A stretch of DNA of 64,000 nt from positions 35,362,001 through 35,426,000 of the forward strand of contig JAIVEN010000014.1 of NCBI GenBank assembly GCA_026686845.1, written 5' to 3'. The notes beneath the pieces are model-generated. The model searched no databases, was not told the origin of the DNA, and worked only from the letters and a program-made list of their open reading frames with translations. This document shows positions 31,316-43,500 of this stretch, one piece after another (position 1 is the first letter of the stretch; the number at the start of each line of letters is the position of its first letter). A program made the position numbers and the translations under genes. The DNA is from Adenanthera pavonina (Eukaryota > Streptophyta > Magnoliopsida > Fabales > Fabaceae).

Positions 31316-32903
31316 TATTGAATCAAGTGTTTAGATGAATACAAATAATCGGAGCTTGGAAGAAAGATATCAAAGGAGTACAAGAGATCTCAAGTGAAGA
31401 AATCTAGGAAGAAATGAGTATAAGATTAATTTGTAGGATTTCTCATAGTATTCACAGAAGTAAAATACTTCGATATTTCACCCAATGTTTTTAAAATGTG
31501 TTTTTTAACAATCTTATGTTAACTTATGATATATTTGAAAAATACTCACTAACAGACGAATTTTAAACTGTTAAACTTCATATGTTACCTTAAAAATTTG
31601 AACTTTGATAGTTGAAATTCGAACTTACAAAGATGTTGCCTCTTACAGACGAATTTCAGCCTGTTAAAATTTGAATTTTGAGTCAAACATAATTTATGAA
31701 AAATGAAAAATTTGTCTGAAAGTATATCAAAGTTCATCTGAAATTAGAGTGTAAAAAGAGTTTTAAGTCAATCCCTCTAACAGACAAGCTTTAGCTTTAA
31801 AAATTCAAACTTTGGAGTGAAAATGCATAAGTCTAATCAAATGTCCCTTTGACAGACGAACTTTGGTTTCTGAAAATTCAAACTTTGGAATGAAAGCATA
31901 TAAGTCTGATAAAAGGTTTTTCTGACAAACGAGCCTTGAAGGCTCAAAATTTGAATTTCGAAAAGAAGAACTTTTGTGTCATATTAAGTTGTTTACTGAC
32001 AGACGAATTTTGGATACCCAAAATTCAAATTACGAGTGCACTGTAGCAATATAGAACAACTGTTCACACTTATCAGAAGAACTTTAAACTTGAAAATTCG
32101 TATATTCTAACATGAGAAATATTTGTCAAGATGAAAATTCGAATTTCACCTTTGAATAGACAAACTTTGAAGTTCAACGTTAAAATCTTTAACTTATAGT
32201 CTCTGCGAAATTTGCCTATTGACACCTAAAAATTTAAATTTTGGATGTCAGACGCATTAAATGCGGTTGGCGAACGATTAGTTTTGCAGAGTAGCCGTTG
32301 AATAACATCTCTAATGGCTAGATCTTATCTCTAACATGTAGTTAAAATATAAATCTATAAATAAAACTTCATTTGAAGGTGTGGGCAACAAATTTTTGTT
32401 GTATATACTGAAACTTTGTCAAAATCTTCAGTCAAAACCTTTTATTCTTTCACACTACATTTACTGCACTTCAACTGTCCTACATACTCTAAATTAAAGA
32501 GTTTATCTTGTTGTAAACTATCTTATCTTTATCTAGAAAAAAAATTTTCTTGTGAGAGGATTTCATAAGGGATTTGAAAAGCACTTAGCTAGAGTGTAGA
32601 GTGGGAATTTGTAAGCTCTTGGAACAGAGCACAAGATTATACTATGATATTGCAAGAAGCCTACTGAATTCTTGTAGCTCAATGAAAATCTCAAGTGGTA
32701 GCTTGAGGACCGGATGTAGGTCAACAGAAAGAGACTGAACTAAGATAAATCTTTCTGTCTTTCCTTCCTTTACCTTGTTTACCACTTTGTTACATTTTGT
32801 ATTCTGTTTTTCTGCTACTTTTGTCTTCATTGCTCTTTCATACTTTTGCAGAAAATTTCAAACTTCCTAATTTACTACCCTCTTGGAAAGCCAGTAGACC
32901 TAA
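31316..32903 (+). mobile_element. 5' LTR of a truncated Sirevirus copy
   Basis: Starts TATTGAATCAAG (the family start is TGTTGAATCAAG) and ends GACCTAA beside a primer-binding site. About 1,588 bp, co-linear with the LTRs at 43501 and 57098, including the repeated GACAGACGAACTTTG and AAATTCGAATTT-like modules. A TATA-like zone lies near 32340 (AATCTATAAATAAAAC). The terminal CA and a few bases at the 3' border are deleted. Confidence 0.85.
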
Positions 32904-33258
32904 GTGGTATTAGAGCCCGGACTCCCAAGTGAAGGATCTGACAATCTGGGAGAATCAATGACTGGCTTTGGAGAAAGTATTCTTCTTGAAAGAAATAACA
33001 CAAATAGACCTCTTGGCTTCAGTGGAGAGCATTATGGATACTGGAAGATGAGAATGCAAATATATCTCCAGTTCATTGATATAGACATCTGGTTAGTTAT
33101 CCAAAAAGGGAATTTTGTCCCAATAAAACTGCAGGATGATGGCAAATGCGACGAGAAATCAGAAGAGGAGTGGAATGAGGACAATTGGAATGAAAAGTTG
33201 CACAATAGTATGCACTAGTTTGCTAAACTTGATATCTAATGCTTTAACAGTGTTAAGC
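32904..33258 (+). pseudogene. Truncated Sirevirus gag
   Basis: Gag N-terminus, co-linear with the gag at 45728: motifs FGESILLERNN, GFSGEHYGYWKMRMQIYLQ, VIQKGNF. The frame is disturbed after about 33205, and weak Gag similarity continues in another frame (LISNALTVLS) to about 33258. Then a poly-T and CACTA sequence begin. Everything downstream of early gag, and the 3' LTR, is missing from this copy. Confidence 0.75.
32905..32916 (+). promoter_or_regulatory. Primer-binding site of truncated Sirevirus
   Basis: TGGTATTAGAGC, one mismatch from TGGTATCAGAGC, the complement of the plant initiator tRNA-Met 3' end used by Ty1/copia elements. Lies two bases after the LTR. Confidence 0.85.
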
Positions 33259-33271
33259 CTTTTTTTTTTTG

Positions 33272-36200
33272 GAGATTTATGTGCTCCAACTTTACATGTT
33301 AGTGGCCTCAAAGTAATAGGGGAGAACATTCCTATTATTCTTTGTCAACTTAAGAGGGTATCTCCTGCAAGTATTTTGACATCATGGAGCATTTACTTGT
33401 TTATTTGGTGTATGAAACTATAGTTGGTGGACCTATACAATACTAGTGGATGTATTCATTTAAAATGTTTTTGTACACATTAAAAAGAAAGGTAAAAAAT
33501 AAAGCCTATGTTGAAAGGTTTATTTGTGAAGCATATATACTTGAAGAAACTTCAACTTTCTACTCTTATTATTTTGAAACTCACATTCAATTAAGAACTA
33601 GGAGAGTTCCTTGGAATGATAATAGTGGGGGACATGATGCATATCCTCCTATCTTTATCTTCAACTATCCTAGGCAACCTTGTGGAAGAACATCTCAAAA
33701 AACTTCTTATCTTATTGAGAATAAGCATAAAGCGATAACATTCTATGTTCTTCTTACTTGCCCTGAAGTTAAGCCTTTCCTTAAGCATTTTGAGGAACTA
33801 CTTTTGAATTTGTCAAATAAAGAGGTGGATAAGTAGTATAAAAAAAAAGAGGTGGATAAGCGAATTTCTTCTGAATTTCCTAAGTGGTTTAAAAATTATG
33901 TAACTTTATCTTACTTACTTCTTACACTTACATATATATATATATATTATATCCATACTAATGTTTTTACTTTGACTAGGTTCTAAACCCTCAAAATGGG
34001 ATAACATATGAGTTTTTAATTTCTTTGTCTTAGGGTTCTATGAGATTTTTCATTGTTTTTGTCTTTTGGGTTTTTCTGGTGCAATTTCAATTAATTTCGT
34101 GTATTAAATGTGATCTCTATATTTTAACCATTTAGAGTTCAGTGGAATTTAGGGCGCAAATTGTGAGATTAGGTTCATTTTGTGTTGATTATACATATTT
34201 CATGATTTCAAGACTTAATTCTTCCTATTAGAGTCAATTCCACCAGATTAGGTTAAATTAGTGCTTAGTTAAACCTAACTAGATGATTAATTATGAAATT
34301 TTAAGGTTAAATCTTTTCTTTGGGGAGACATTATTCCATATTCCATTTAATGATCTCTACCATCTTCTAACTTTTCGTTCCATTTCATTATGTTGCCAAA
34401 ATTTACTATCTCTCAATTTTCCTATTTACCCCTAGTTAAAAACACATTTGAATTTAATTTTAATTTTTCTCACTAATTTAGGATTTAATTACCTAACAAT
34501 TATCTTAAGCACTTAATTCTAGTTGCTTAAGTTGGCCAAAATCATTAAAGGTTTCAAATTAGAGATGATCAAAGTTTGATTAACTAAGAACATTTTGGTC
34601 AATTATCTTAGGAACCTATTTTTAGGATTTGTTTTTCATTTCTTTTCCATCCATCTTGGATTTATTTTCTCTTATTTTTCATCTTAAATTTCATGCTAAA
34701 CATGTCATGATGAATGGTCTAATTAATTAATGTGCATCAACTATGGTTTTAGTCACATTTTATGCACATGATATTTTCATGACTTAGGTACTTTAATGTG
34801 TCACATTTTGATGTGTATGTCAAGATGCCATGGGAGGACATGCAAGACCTTGTTATTTTAAAAGGACAAAGATGGATGATAGAGAGGAATTAAATTCGTT
34901 ATTTTCACATTTTTTCATTTATCTTAAATCCTAGGTTACCTATCTTGAGATCAAGGGTTAGGATTGTACCAAAACACTTTGTCCTTACTTCTTTCTCTCT
35001 CCTAGCACCCTAAACCCTAGAATTCCCATTCATTTTTGTGCTAAAGAAGAGGTATACATATCTAAACCATTCTCTCATTCGTCCCCTCTCCTCTCTTTAT
35101 CTTTTCACTTCCTCTCTCAATTCCTCTATAGATTTTACTTGATTTCCCCATTCCAACACCATTTTCTTTCACTTTTCCACCTATCCTTCACTTCCCCTCC
35201 GCTTAATTCATCATTTTCTTCCATCTTCTCATCATCCCAAGTCAAAACCATGGCTACACAAGTGAGGAGGTACAGAATTTTCATCAACCAAGGAGCAAGA
35301 GCGAATTGCAACATCTAGGCATCATCAACTCATGTTCTTCTTCCTTGGGCATGATTGATGTGTTACCTTCTCCTTACTATTTGGACATGTTTTTCATGGA
35401 TTGGGAGTGATCCATGGTGGCAGCCTAGTGTGAGATGGAAGGGATCTTGAGGATTCAATGCATTCTACGCCATAGGGAGTCTGTGTTTTTTTCTCTTTCT
35501 CCTCTTTCTTTACTCATTTTCATTGGTTTATAGGGCTATTTCAGATCTGGATATTGATGAACTTGATATAATTTTGGTGGATTCAATTGATGGATTATGT
35601 ATTATGTTGATTACACCTATATAGGAGGATGGGAACTTCCTAGAATTGGAATGTTTTTATGGTAATGCAATGTTAAATTCTTTTTTTTTTGGCTACTATT
35701 AATATTGGTTTTCATTGATTAAGTTGATCATTTGCTTGAATGACTTAATCTTGATACTAGATAGGTTAATACATTGAGGATTAATGTTGATTACATTGTT
35801 AATGGTTGGTTAAATTATATTGATATTGTTTCTCTATCCAATTGATTCAATTAGCTTGCATAATTAAAATGCCTACAATGTGTTTGTCAAATTGTTTGAG
35901 TCAATTGTATTTGATTTCTTGTTACTTTGTCGTTCACATTGGTTCATAGGTTGATTTAGTTGCTTGAACTTGCCAATTGTGCATGATAGTTGCACAACAT
36001 TACTCCCTAGATATCATTTTGAAATCTCATGATTGCAATCCATCCATTTTCATGCTTGGTAACCACATCCATTCCATACATTTTCTATTCTTTTTACTCA
36101 CATTTTTTAAGCCAAGTATTCATTCAATCCTACTCTAGTCTTAGTGTTAGTTGCTCATAGGTAATTTCCTTGTTTAACTAGTTAATTTCATTGCATATAG

Positions 36201-37440
36201 GTTTGTAGGTTTGCATTGCATAAATTAAGCTCAAGGCATTAGCATTCATCGCCTGCATAAAAGAATATAATAAAAAATAGAATAAAATACTAGAGTAAAA
36301 TATTCATTATTTTAGTTTATCTTGCATTTTAGATAAGTTCTTGCTTTGCATTCTAGTTTAGTTTGTTTAGGTCTTAATCTAGGATTTATTTTCATTCATT
36401 TTCCATATCATTCACATTATCTTTGTAGCCATCTACATCCATAATTCGAATAAATTCCATCTTTTGCTGTATTAGATTTTTGCCTAAAGCATCTTAACTA
36501 GCTTAATAGCATTGTTCATTTAATTGCATTCATTTAGTTAGTCTTGCATTAGTATTTAGTTTAGGCATTCATTTAGGAATAGTTCAAAATCATCTTTCAT
36601 ATTCATTCATACAAAAACCCATTCACTCTCATATATTCATATCACTGCATTTGCATTGCATTGGTTTTAATTCCTAGTTGCATTTAGTTTTCATTATACA
36701 TTACTCTAACTTTATTAATCACAATTAAACGTTAACCTTTGGAGCGAATATGACTAGGTCTAGCTACTATACTACATAATAGTTCTACTTGGTATTAAAT
36801 TGATCATCCCCAAATACATGGTTATCAGATGTGCAAAGGTTTGATCAATGGTTTGTGAATGGCTATAAGTTTCATACAAATGCTTGGGCGAAAGGGAGGA
36901 AGACCAACAATAGTGGAGTAAATGTCAAGGGAATTGACCATGGCCAAGTTGAATTATATTATTATGGTGTGTTGAAGGACATAATACAATTAAAACTCAT
37001 TGGTAGTCCACTCAAGTGTTTCACAGTCTTTAATTGCAAGTGGCATGATCATACTAATTTAATTGGGGGACTAGAACTTGTCCTAAATACGGAATCATGG
37101 AAGTCCATGAAGAAAGGGCAAACAAGGGGAATCATCTATTTATCTTTGTGCAACAAGTTGAATAAGTCTATTTTAGATCATAACCAAAATCAATCTCTAG
37201 TAAAAAAGATTGGCTTGTTGTTATTAGATCAAAAACAAGGCATAGGATTGATGCTCATGATGATGATGATGATGATGGTGATAATGATGATGATAATGAA
37301 GATGTGCCATTCCAAGATGAGGTGAATCCTCAACCTCAATTAATTGATGATCTTAATGATGACCTTGGTGAACATTATCTACAAGATAGTATGGTTTTGA
37401 ATGAAGAGGTGGATGATACACTTATTAGGCTAGTTGTTCA
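33272..37440 (+). pseudogene. CACTA TNP2 transposase, C-terminal part (DUF4218 + DUF4216)
   Basis: Exon A, about 33272-33899: APTLHVSGLKVIGENIPIIL, then after a frameshift near 33370 MEHLLVYLVYETIVGGPIQY, a TAG stop, WMYSFKMFLYTLKRKVKNKA, FICEAYILEE, and finally EFPKWFKNYV. This is the DUF4218 region of TNP2. A TAG near 33834 adds a further stop. Donor AT|GTAACT near 33900. Exon B from about 36830 (CAG acceptor) reads WFVNGYKFHTNAWAKGRKTN, NSGVNVKG, VLKDIIQLKLIG, FNCKWHD: the DUF4216 region. An acidic GAT-repeat tail follows, with another frame change near 37250. The tail is then split by a MITE. A broken transposase; the 5' half is missing. Confidence 0.8.
33904..36829 (+). other. 2.9-kb intron of the TNP2 pseudogene, probably with an LTR-like insertion
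   Basis: The exon edges on both sides are recognisable, so this span is intronic. It has stretches resembling a retrotransposon LTR (promoter-like and leader-like pyrimidine tracts at 34980-35240; 'ttggagcgaatatgactagg' near 36738). I found neither paired LTRs nor a target duplication. No coding frame of note. Confidence 0.4.
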
Positions 37441-37527
37441 ATCAATTGAGTCAAGCAATGAATAACTAGATTAGGATTTACTGCATAATGAATCATCTAA
37501 AACTGAAGAGGATCCTTCTAGTGATTA

Positions 37528-37829
37528 CTCTCTCTGATCCTATTTATAGGGGAAAATTTTTGCCTTTTGATAACTCTATTTAGAAGGGAAGAAAGAGAGT
37601 TAATATTGCATTATTTTTTTTTTACCAAAATTACCCTCATCCATTAACATTATTGAGAGTTACAAGGTATATCTTTAAAAGGAATTAAGAGAGGAAGAGA
37701 GATTAATTATGTAGGGATAATTTTGGAAGAAATAAAAAATGTGAGGCATTAATTATCTTTAACTAACTTTAAGTTGTTCCCTTAATACTTGTGAAATATT
37801 TTTTCCCTTATAAATTGGATCAGAGGGAG
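37528..37829. mobile_element. Stowaway MITE in the TNP2 tail
   Basis: 302 bp, TA duplication at 37526-37527 and 37830-37831. Termini CTCTCTGATCCTATTTATAG and AAATTGGATCAGAGGGAG. The inverted CACTA copy reads straight through the site (about 61410-61440: GATTA|CTATTTAGC on the minus strand), which proves insertion after the two CACTA copies diverged. Confidence 0.93.
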
Positions 37830-37978
37830 TACTATTTAGCGAGTGATTGATGTAAGTAACTTAGAGTCATTTTTTACCTCTTTTTCATTTAAACTATTTG
37901 CATATGCATGTTTATAATGAAATTAATTATTTTTTATTTATTGAATATGTATGTTTATAACTTTCTTTTTTAATTAAG

Positions 37979-39775
37979 ATGTCATCTTCTTAACCAAATG
38001 TAATGGAAGATCCAACAATATAAGAAGAGGAACAAGAAGGGCAAAATCGAAGTTATAAGATCATCACCCCCTTTGCCACTAGCAACTACACCATTATTGT
38101 CCTAGTTGTCACCTATCCAGCCATCACCAACGCAACCATCATCGATAGCAAATGGATCTATGTTTGCATCATGTTCCTTGCCATCACCGCCCATTTAGTC
38201 TAGCCCTAGAATTTCAGCTACTACTGGCTCAAAGAGATCTTCCCCACATGAGATGAGTACAAATGTCTTTTCTTCCTCAAGTGAAATTACATATGATGTT
38301 GGATCGAAGTTAAGTGATGGTCAATTAGTGGTTCAACCTAATAGTCTTGAAGAATAAGTATATTCTATATTCATTTCAATTATTAATTCATAAATCATTA
38401 TGTTAACTTTTGTTTTGCTAAATATTCTACATTTTACAAGTTTTTTCTTCCTAATAAGCATGTATCAATACTATCTAGCATTATGCGCAGCATCTTTAAT
38501 GATACATGGCCTAATTTTACCAATCTCAGAGAAGTTAAAGATGTATGGTATAAACAAATTAAAGTGAGCTACTATTTTAATCATTTGAAAGTATAAAAAC
38601 ATAGTTATCTTTTCATTTATTTGGTGTTTGATTGTTTCTTTTGTAGTTGAAATGTGCATGGGATCCCTGGCCAAAAAAAAAAACAAAGAAATGTGCATGG
38701 GATCCTTCTCCAAAAGGGTAGATATATAAGCTTTGGCATAAAAAATGTAATGGAATAATATGTTCCACCATAAGTAATATTTAATATGGATAAACAAAAA
38801 CTATCTAGAAACCCAAAAGAGTCCAAGATAACTTGGAATTGTAATGGGGGACTCATGAATTAAAGGAGAACTAGAATGTAATAAAGCCAATAAGGAAGTT
38901 AATGTGGATGCATTCGTACAAATGGGTGGGAAAATGTCATTATCAAAATACAAAAGAAAGATTGTAAACCTTATTTGAATTTGTTACATTATTAAAGTTT
39001 TAATATTCTAAGTTACATGAATTTTATCCAAATGATGTAGGAAGTGAAGTTGGGACGAGAAGTGACCATGCTTGAAGCATTTAAGAATGTGTAATATAAT
39101 GAGCATAAAGGAGGTTGCGTTCAACCAAAAGCTGCCAACACTTACATAACTTAAGATTTTATTATTTATAATTCACAATTTATTGTTTCATACCATGAAT
39201 ATATGATTCACAACTTTGTTTATTGTTGATGTAGAACCCATTTGAGCAATTAAAAGAACATCAAGGTGAAGGCTCAAATGTCTTTGACAATGTTGTATGG
39301 CTTATAGTTGTTGGAGGAAAAAATAAGAAAGGGCGTGTGTACATACTTGTATCACATGCCAGGCTTATTGATTCTCATGGGACACCAAGCCATAACTTTA
39401 GTGAGTTTGCATAAATTAGAAAATCTTTGGAAAAGAAGTTGCAAGACAAACTTACAAAATAAGCAAAGGTTTATGAGAAGAGTTTGGTTGTAGTAGTTAA
39501 CAAATTGATTGAGGAATACAAAGAGAGTTTGGTTGTAGTAGTTAATAAATTGAATGAGGAACACAAAGTAAGAGAACAAATGTGGAAAGAAAAATTTAAA
39601 ACAAAAGGACTTCATGATGAAAATTATGGCATGGATAGACTTAGGAGATATCAACCAGGTTGGTCCTTCTTAACCTTCACATGTTGATGATGATGATGCT
39701 GGAGATGAAAATAGTGAGGGAGATGATAATGATGGAAGCAATGATGGTGATATAGATAAGGCTAATGAAGAGTAG
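37979..39775 (+). pseudogene. CACTA Transposase_24 (Ptta/En-Spm) gene, decayed
   Basis: Second gene of the CACTA element. The ATG at 37979 follows an AG acceptor, as in the inverted copy. It is already broken: codon 5 is TAA and frame changes follow in the Ser/Pro-rich N-terminus. The conserved 3' exon starts near 39235 (NPFEQLKEHQGEGSNVFDN, VWLIVVGGKNKKGRVYIL, LIDSHGTPSHNFSEFA), then a coiled-coil-like Lys/Glu stretch with a duplicated ESLVVVVNKLxEE segment (39475-39570). It ends in an acidic GAT-repeat tail with TAG at 39773-39775. By family knowledge this protein assists TNP2 and binds subterminal repeats. Confidence 0.75.
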
Positions 39776-39959
39776 GGTAGTTATTAAATAATTATGATAC
39801 TTCTAATGAATTGTTTTACAGCTTGTTAGTTGCAAATGTAATTAAAATTATTGATTTTGGTTAGTTGTAAACTTTAATTTTGATGATAATGAAGAATTGC
39901 TATTCTTAACATTCATTGGATATTAAAATGTTTGTTGTTCATGGTGTTTATTGTAAAAT

Positions 39960-40203
39960 TTGAATGCACGTTAATATGCAAGGAAACCAAATTGAAAATT
40001 CGTTAGAGAAAATGAGACATACAGAGTTGGAAGGGCCTATTTCTCATGTATTTTTCATATAATTAATCCATGAGAATTTCTTGATGTTTCATGAAAACTT
40101 TTATCATGAGTATATTCAAAGAGAAAATTCACATGGAACATAGAATTTCTTGATGTTTTCTCACATATTTGGTTCATAAGAAATATGATGCTTTGGTGCA
40201 ATG
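39960..40203. repeat. CACTA 3' subterminal repeat zone and terminus
   Basis: Multiple TTCTCATG / CATGAGAA and TTTCATGAAA-like motifs in both orientations, ending in the terminal inverted repeat at 40203. Such clusters are where the CACTA accessory protein binds. The base triplet beyond the end is AGT. Confidence 0.7.
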
Positions 40204-41624
40204 AGTGAGCTAGATAGTGTAGAAAATTAAACTAGCAATAACAAAAATTTCTTGAGCTTGATCCCTTAGGAAGTCGGAAAACTTGACAAAGATATAAATA
40301 TCAACCAACAAATCAGTTTTTATACCTAGTGAAGAACTAAACTAGAGAGCTCTTGCAAAAGAGCAAAAGAGAAACAAATGCTCCCTTGTTTCAATTCCAT
40401 TCTCACACAAACAGCAAGCCTTGTCAACTTTAAGATGATGTTCATTTAAAGTACTAGTAAGAGGAATAACATTCTTTAAAAATTTCTAGATGAAAAGCTA
40501 AATTCTATAAGGAACCTGCAATTTCTAGACCTTATCCCAAATATCCTAATTAGTGATATGATCTTGATTGGAAAGAATTTTGTAACCATTTGCTATGTTA
40601 TGCATCCCAATACTGTTTCTAGCCCAAAAAAAAAAATACATACCAATACTATTGAACTTCCAAATTAAAGCATTTGTGAAATTAGAGCACGAAAAAGGGA
40701 TCCTAGCAATATTAATTACTTCCTGATTTGAATAGAGATCATGAAGTAGATCAAAATTCCAAGTGCTTTGATTATTTATAATAAGATCTCCCTTTGATAT
40801 CAATATCATCAAACGATTTGATTGCATGGGCCACCAAAGGCGATTAACGAGAGGAATATTATACCCATCACCAACTCTCCATTTGAAACCAGCAAAGATA
40901 ATTTAACTAGAGTTTCTAATGTTTATCCAAATGAAAGATTCAAAAAATCTCCTCAAGAGGGACCCTTCCCAATTATTAGAAGTATGCTTTGGTACCAACA
41001 CCAATTTAATGAGAGAATTATCAGTAGTGGTCAACAATCTCCAACTAGATTTCACAAGAAAAGCTTTGTTGAAAAATTCAGTAAATAAAAATCTTGGACC
41101 CTCTTTACCACTAGAAGAACCCAAAAAGAATTTGCCGTGATCATATCAATTTCATGACAAATAGCTTTTGGATACTGAAAACAAGATAAAGGATCAAGCA
41201 AGGTAGAAGAAATCATCACCAATTTAATTAAATTCAATCTACCAACTTGAGATAAAAGTAGAGATTCCTAGTTTTGTAGTCTCTTATTTATTCTTTCCAC
41301 AGTTTCTCTAAACACATGGGATCTATCTCTACCAACATCAACATAGGTACCCAAATATTTTCAAGTTTATGAGCAAATCTCATTCCCATGAGAGCAGCTA
41401 ACGCCTTTTTCTTTTGATATGGAATGTTAGGACTAAAAACCAAGAACCATTTTTTTCAAATTAATGTGTTGCCTAGAGAGATGACCATAAAAATTTAGAG
41501 AATCAATGACCTTCCTACAATGAACAGAGTCAGACAAAAAAAACATAATTGTGTCATCTACATACATAACATGAGAAATGTCCAAAGATTCTCTAGCAAT
41601 AGAAATCCCTTTCCAAAGATCCTT

Positions 41625-42032
41625 TCATTGAGTCCTCAATGTTAGACAAGATAAAATGTTGGCATAGATAATAAAAAGATAAGGGGATAAAGAATCACCT
41701 TGTCTTAATCCCCTTTTAGGATAGATAATGTTAGACAAAGCCCCATTAAAAAGAACTTGATAAGAAATCAATGAGACACATCCCATAATTTTGTTGATCC
41801 AAATCTCTAGAAAATCCATTTTGATTAATGCAGCTTTCAAGAAATTATGTGACATTTTGTCATAGGCTTTTGCTATGTCAATTTTAAGTCCACACCAACC
41901 ATTTTTGTTTCTCTTGCAAGACTGAATCTTCTTTAAAACTTCAGCTACCACCACTATATTGTCCAATATGAGTATTCCAAGAATAAAACCATTCTGAAAT
42001 AGGGTGATTAGGTTACCTAGGAAAACCTTCAA
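41625..42032 (-). pseudogene. L1 reverse transcriptase fragment
   Basis: 135-codon open segment with RT motifs: ILDNIVVVAEVL, GLKIDIAKAYDKMSHNFLKA (motif A with D), VLFNGALSN, RGLRQGDSLSPYLFII (motif B). The upstream RT part (SSPGLDGFHAKFYQ, minus strand near 42270) is in other frames, and the catalytic downstream box is not in this frame. Not functional. Confidence 0.88.
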
Positions 42033-42920
42033 CCTATTATAGATTATTTTGGAAATAATTTTATAAAGAACGTTACAAAGACTAATAGGTATGAAATCCG
42101 AAACATATTAAGGCACCATACATTTGGAGATGAGAGTAACATAAGTTAGATTCACATGTAGAGGAATGAAACCATTGTCAAAAAGTTTTGAAACCATATA
42201 AACAATATCCTTCTTCAAATAATTCTTATAATATTGATAAAATTTTGCATGAAAACCGTCAAGCCAGGGGAACTATCAGATTTAATTTGCATGACCACAT
42301 CTTCAGTCTCAATGTAGGAGATAACTCTATTATGCAAATTCAAATGATCCTAATTTAGCTCAAGTAGATGAAGATCAAAGAGAGCATCCAAGATAAAATT
42401 AATAGATAAATATAAAGGCTTTGAATAAAGGTCATTAAAGAAAATCAAAGACCATCCTATTCATACTAGCCTCCTCATACACCAAATTATCATGAAAATC
42501 CTTGATTCTGGACACAAAAGAATTCATTCTCCTCTTTTTGATCAAGTTATAAAAATAAGAGTTATTCTTATCCCCATTGATGAGCCAAGATTTCCTGGCC
42601 TTTTGAGCCCATAAAGATTGTTCACATTCATACTAGAAATCCATATTTGATTGAATGTCTTTTTCAACTGAAGAATTAATCAGAATCTATTGACTCTAAA
42701 TATATCTAAGCTGATTTTCAATATGAGCAATATGTAATTGAATCTTACCAACTTCAAATTTGTTCCAAGACAGTAAGTTAGCTTTCAAATTGCAAAGATT
42801 AAAGCCAACCTTATCAAAACCTTTGAAAATAGGGTGAAAGAAGCATTGTAAACCAAATGTTTACACTTGTTGAACTTAAGCCAAAAATTTTCAAACCTCA
42901 ACAATTTTCATCTCTTAGGT

Positions 42921-43291
42921 GGAAATAAGATAAGAATGTTGATATGGATGCATGGTCATACAAGAATAAATAAGATATGAAATGATTATATTTGTGGAAA
43001 AGTCGAAGTAGCACTTATCGAGGAGAAAATAGTGAAAAATCATTTAAGATTGTTTGGACATGTACAAAGAAGAGGACATAAGAAGTCAATAAGGAGAGTT
43101 TATCAAATGAATTGGAGCTCTATTAAAAGAAGTAGAGAAAGACTAAGAAGGACATTAATGAAGGTTATAAGGTGGAACCTCTTAATAAATGATTTATCTG
43201 AAGAAATAATGTTTAATAGAGTGCCTTGGTGTCATATAATCCATGTAACATATCTCACTTAGTGGGATAGGACTAATGTTATTGTTGTTGA
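42921..43291 (+). mobile_element. 5'-truncated RTE-clade LINE with target duplication
   Basis: The C-terminal ORF of a plant RTE element: HLRLFGHVQRRG, a basic stretch, LRRTLMKVIRWNLLINDL, IHVTYLT, then GGGATAGGACTAATGTTATT(GTT)n, the same tail as at 3427 and 20869. It is flanked by near-identical ~20-bp duplications (42901-42920 and 43292-43311, ACAATTT[T/C]CATCTCTTAGGT), so it inserted into the L1. Confidence 0.85.
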
Positions 43292-43500
43292 ACAATTTCC
43301 ATCTCTTAGGTGAAAATGAATCAGTGCTCAGAATAAGAGGGGCATGGTCTGAAGCCACAAGTGGAAGTGATCATAAATTGGTCTGAGGGAAGGATAACAT
43401 CAATAAACAAGTCAACTTAATAAATCAAAGTCTTATCTATCATTTTTTTAATATTTTTTTCCCTAATTTTGTTCACTTATCTCTAGTAAAAACATGAAAT

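Larger units (their letters stand above)
33259..40203 (+). mobile_element. 5'-truncated CACTA (En/Spm) transposon
   Basis: The 3' portion of a CACTA element: C-terminal TNP2 domains (DUF4218, then DUF4216), then a Transposase_24 gene, then a subterminal zone with repeated TTCTCA/CATGAGAA-type motifs. The right terminus at 40203 reads CATTGCACCAAAGCATCATA on the minus strand, matching the terminus at 58897 (CATTACACCAAAACAACATA). The left terminus and the TNP2 catalytic core are absent; the fragment begins against Sirevirus gag at about 33259. It contains a nested MITE (37528-37829). Confidence 0.85.
40210..43495 (-). mobile_element. L1-type LINE, decayed, minus strand
   Basis: Order on the minus strand: endonuclease C-terminus (about 43315-43400; SDHAPLIL), then reverse transcriptase (about 42270-41625), then the linker/zf-RVT zone (about 41140-40560; KWRVGDGYN, IWKFNSIG). 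Many frameshifts and stops. It is split by an RTE insertion at 42921-43291. The 3' end near 40210 meets the CACTA terminus and the 5' part stops at the Sirevirus insertion at 43501, so neither natural end is confirmed. Confidence 0.8.

Noticed and set aside
36831..37325. Frame ending in a poly-methionine run as a novel protein
   Set aside because: The methionines come from reading a GAT repeat out of frame. The first half is TNP2 DUF4216, and the true tail is acidic in the other frame.
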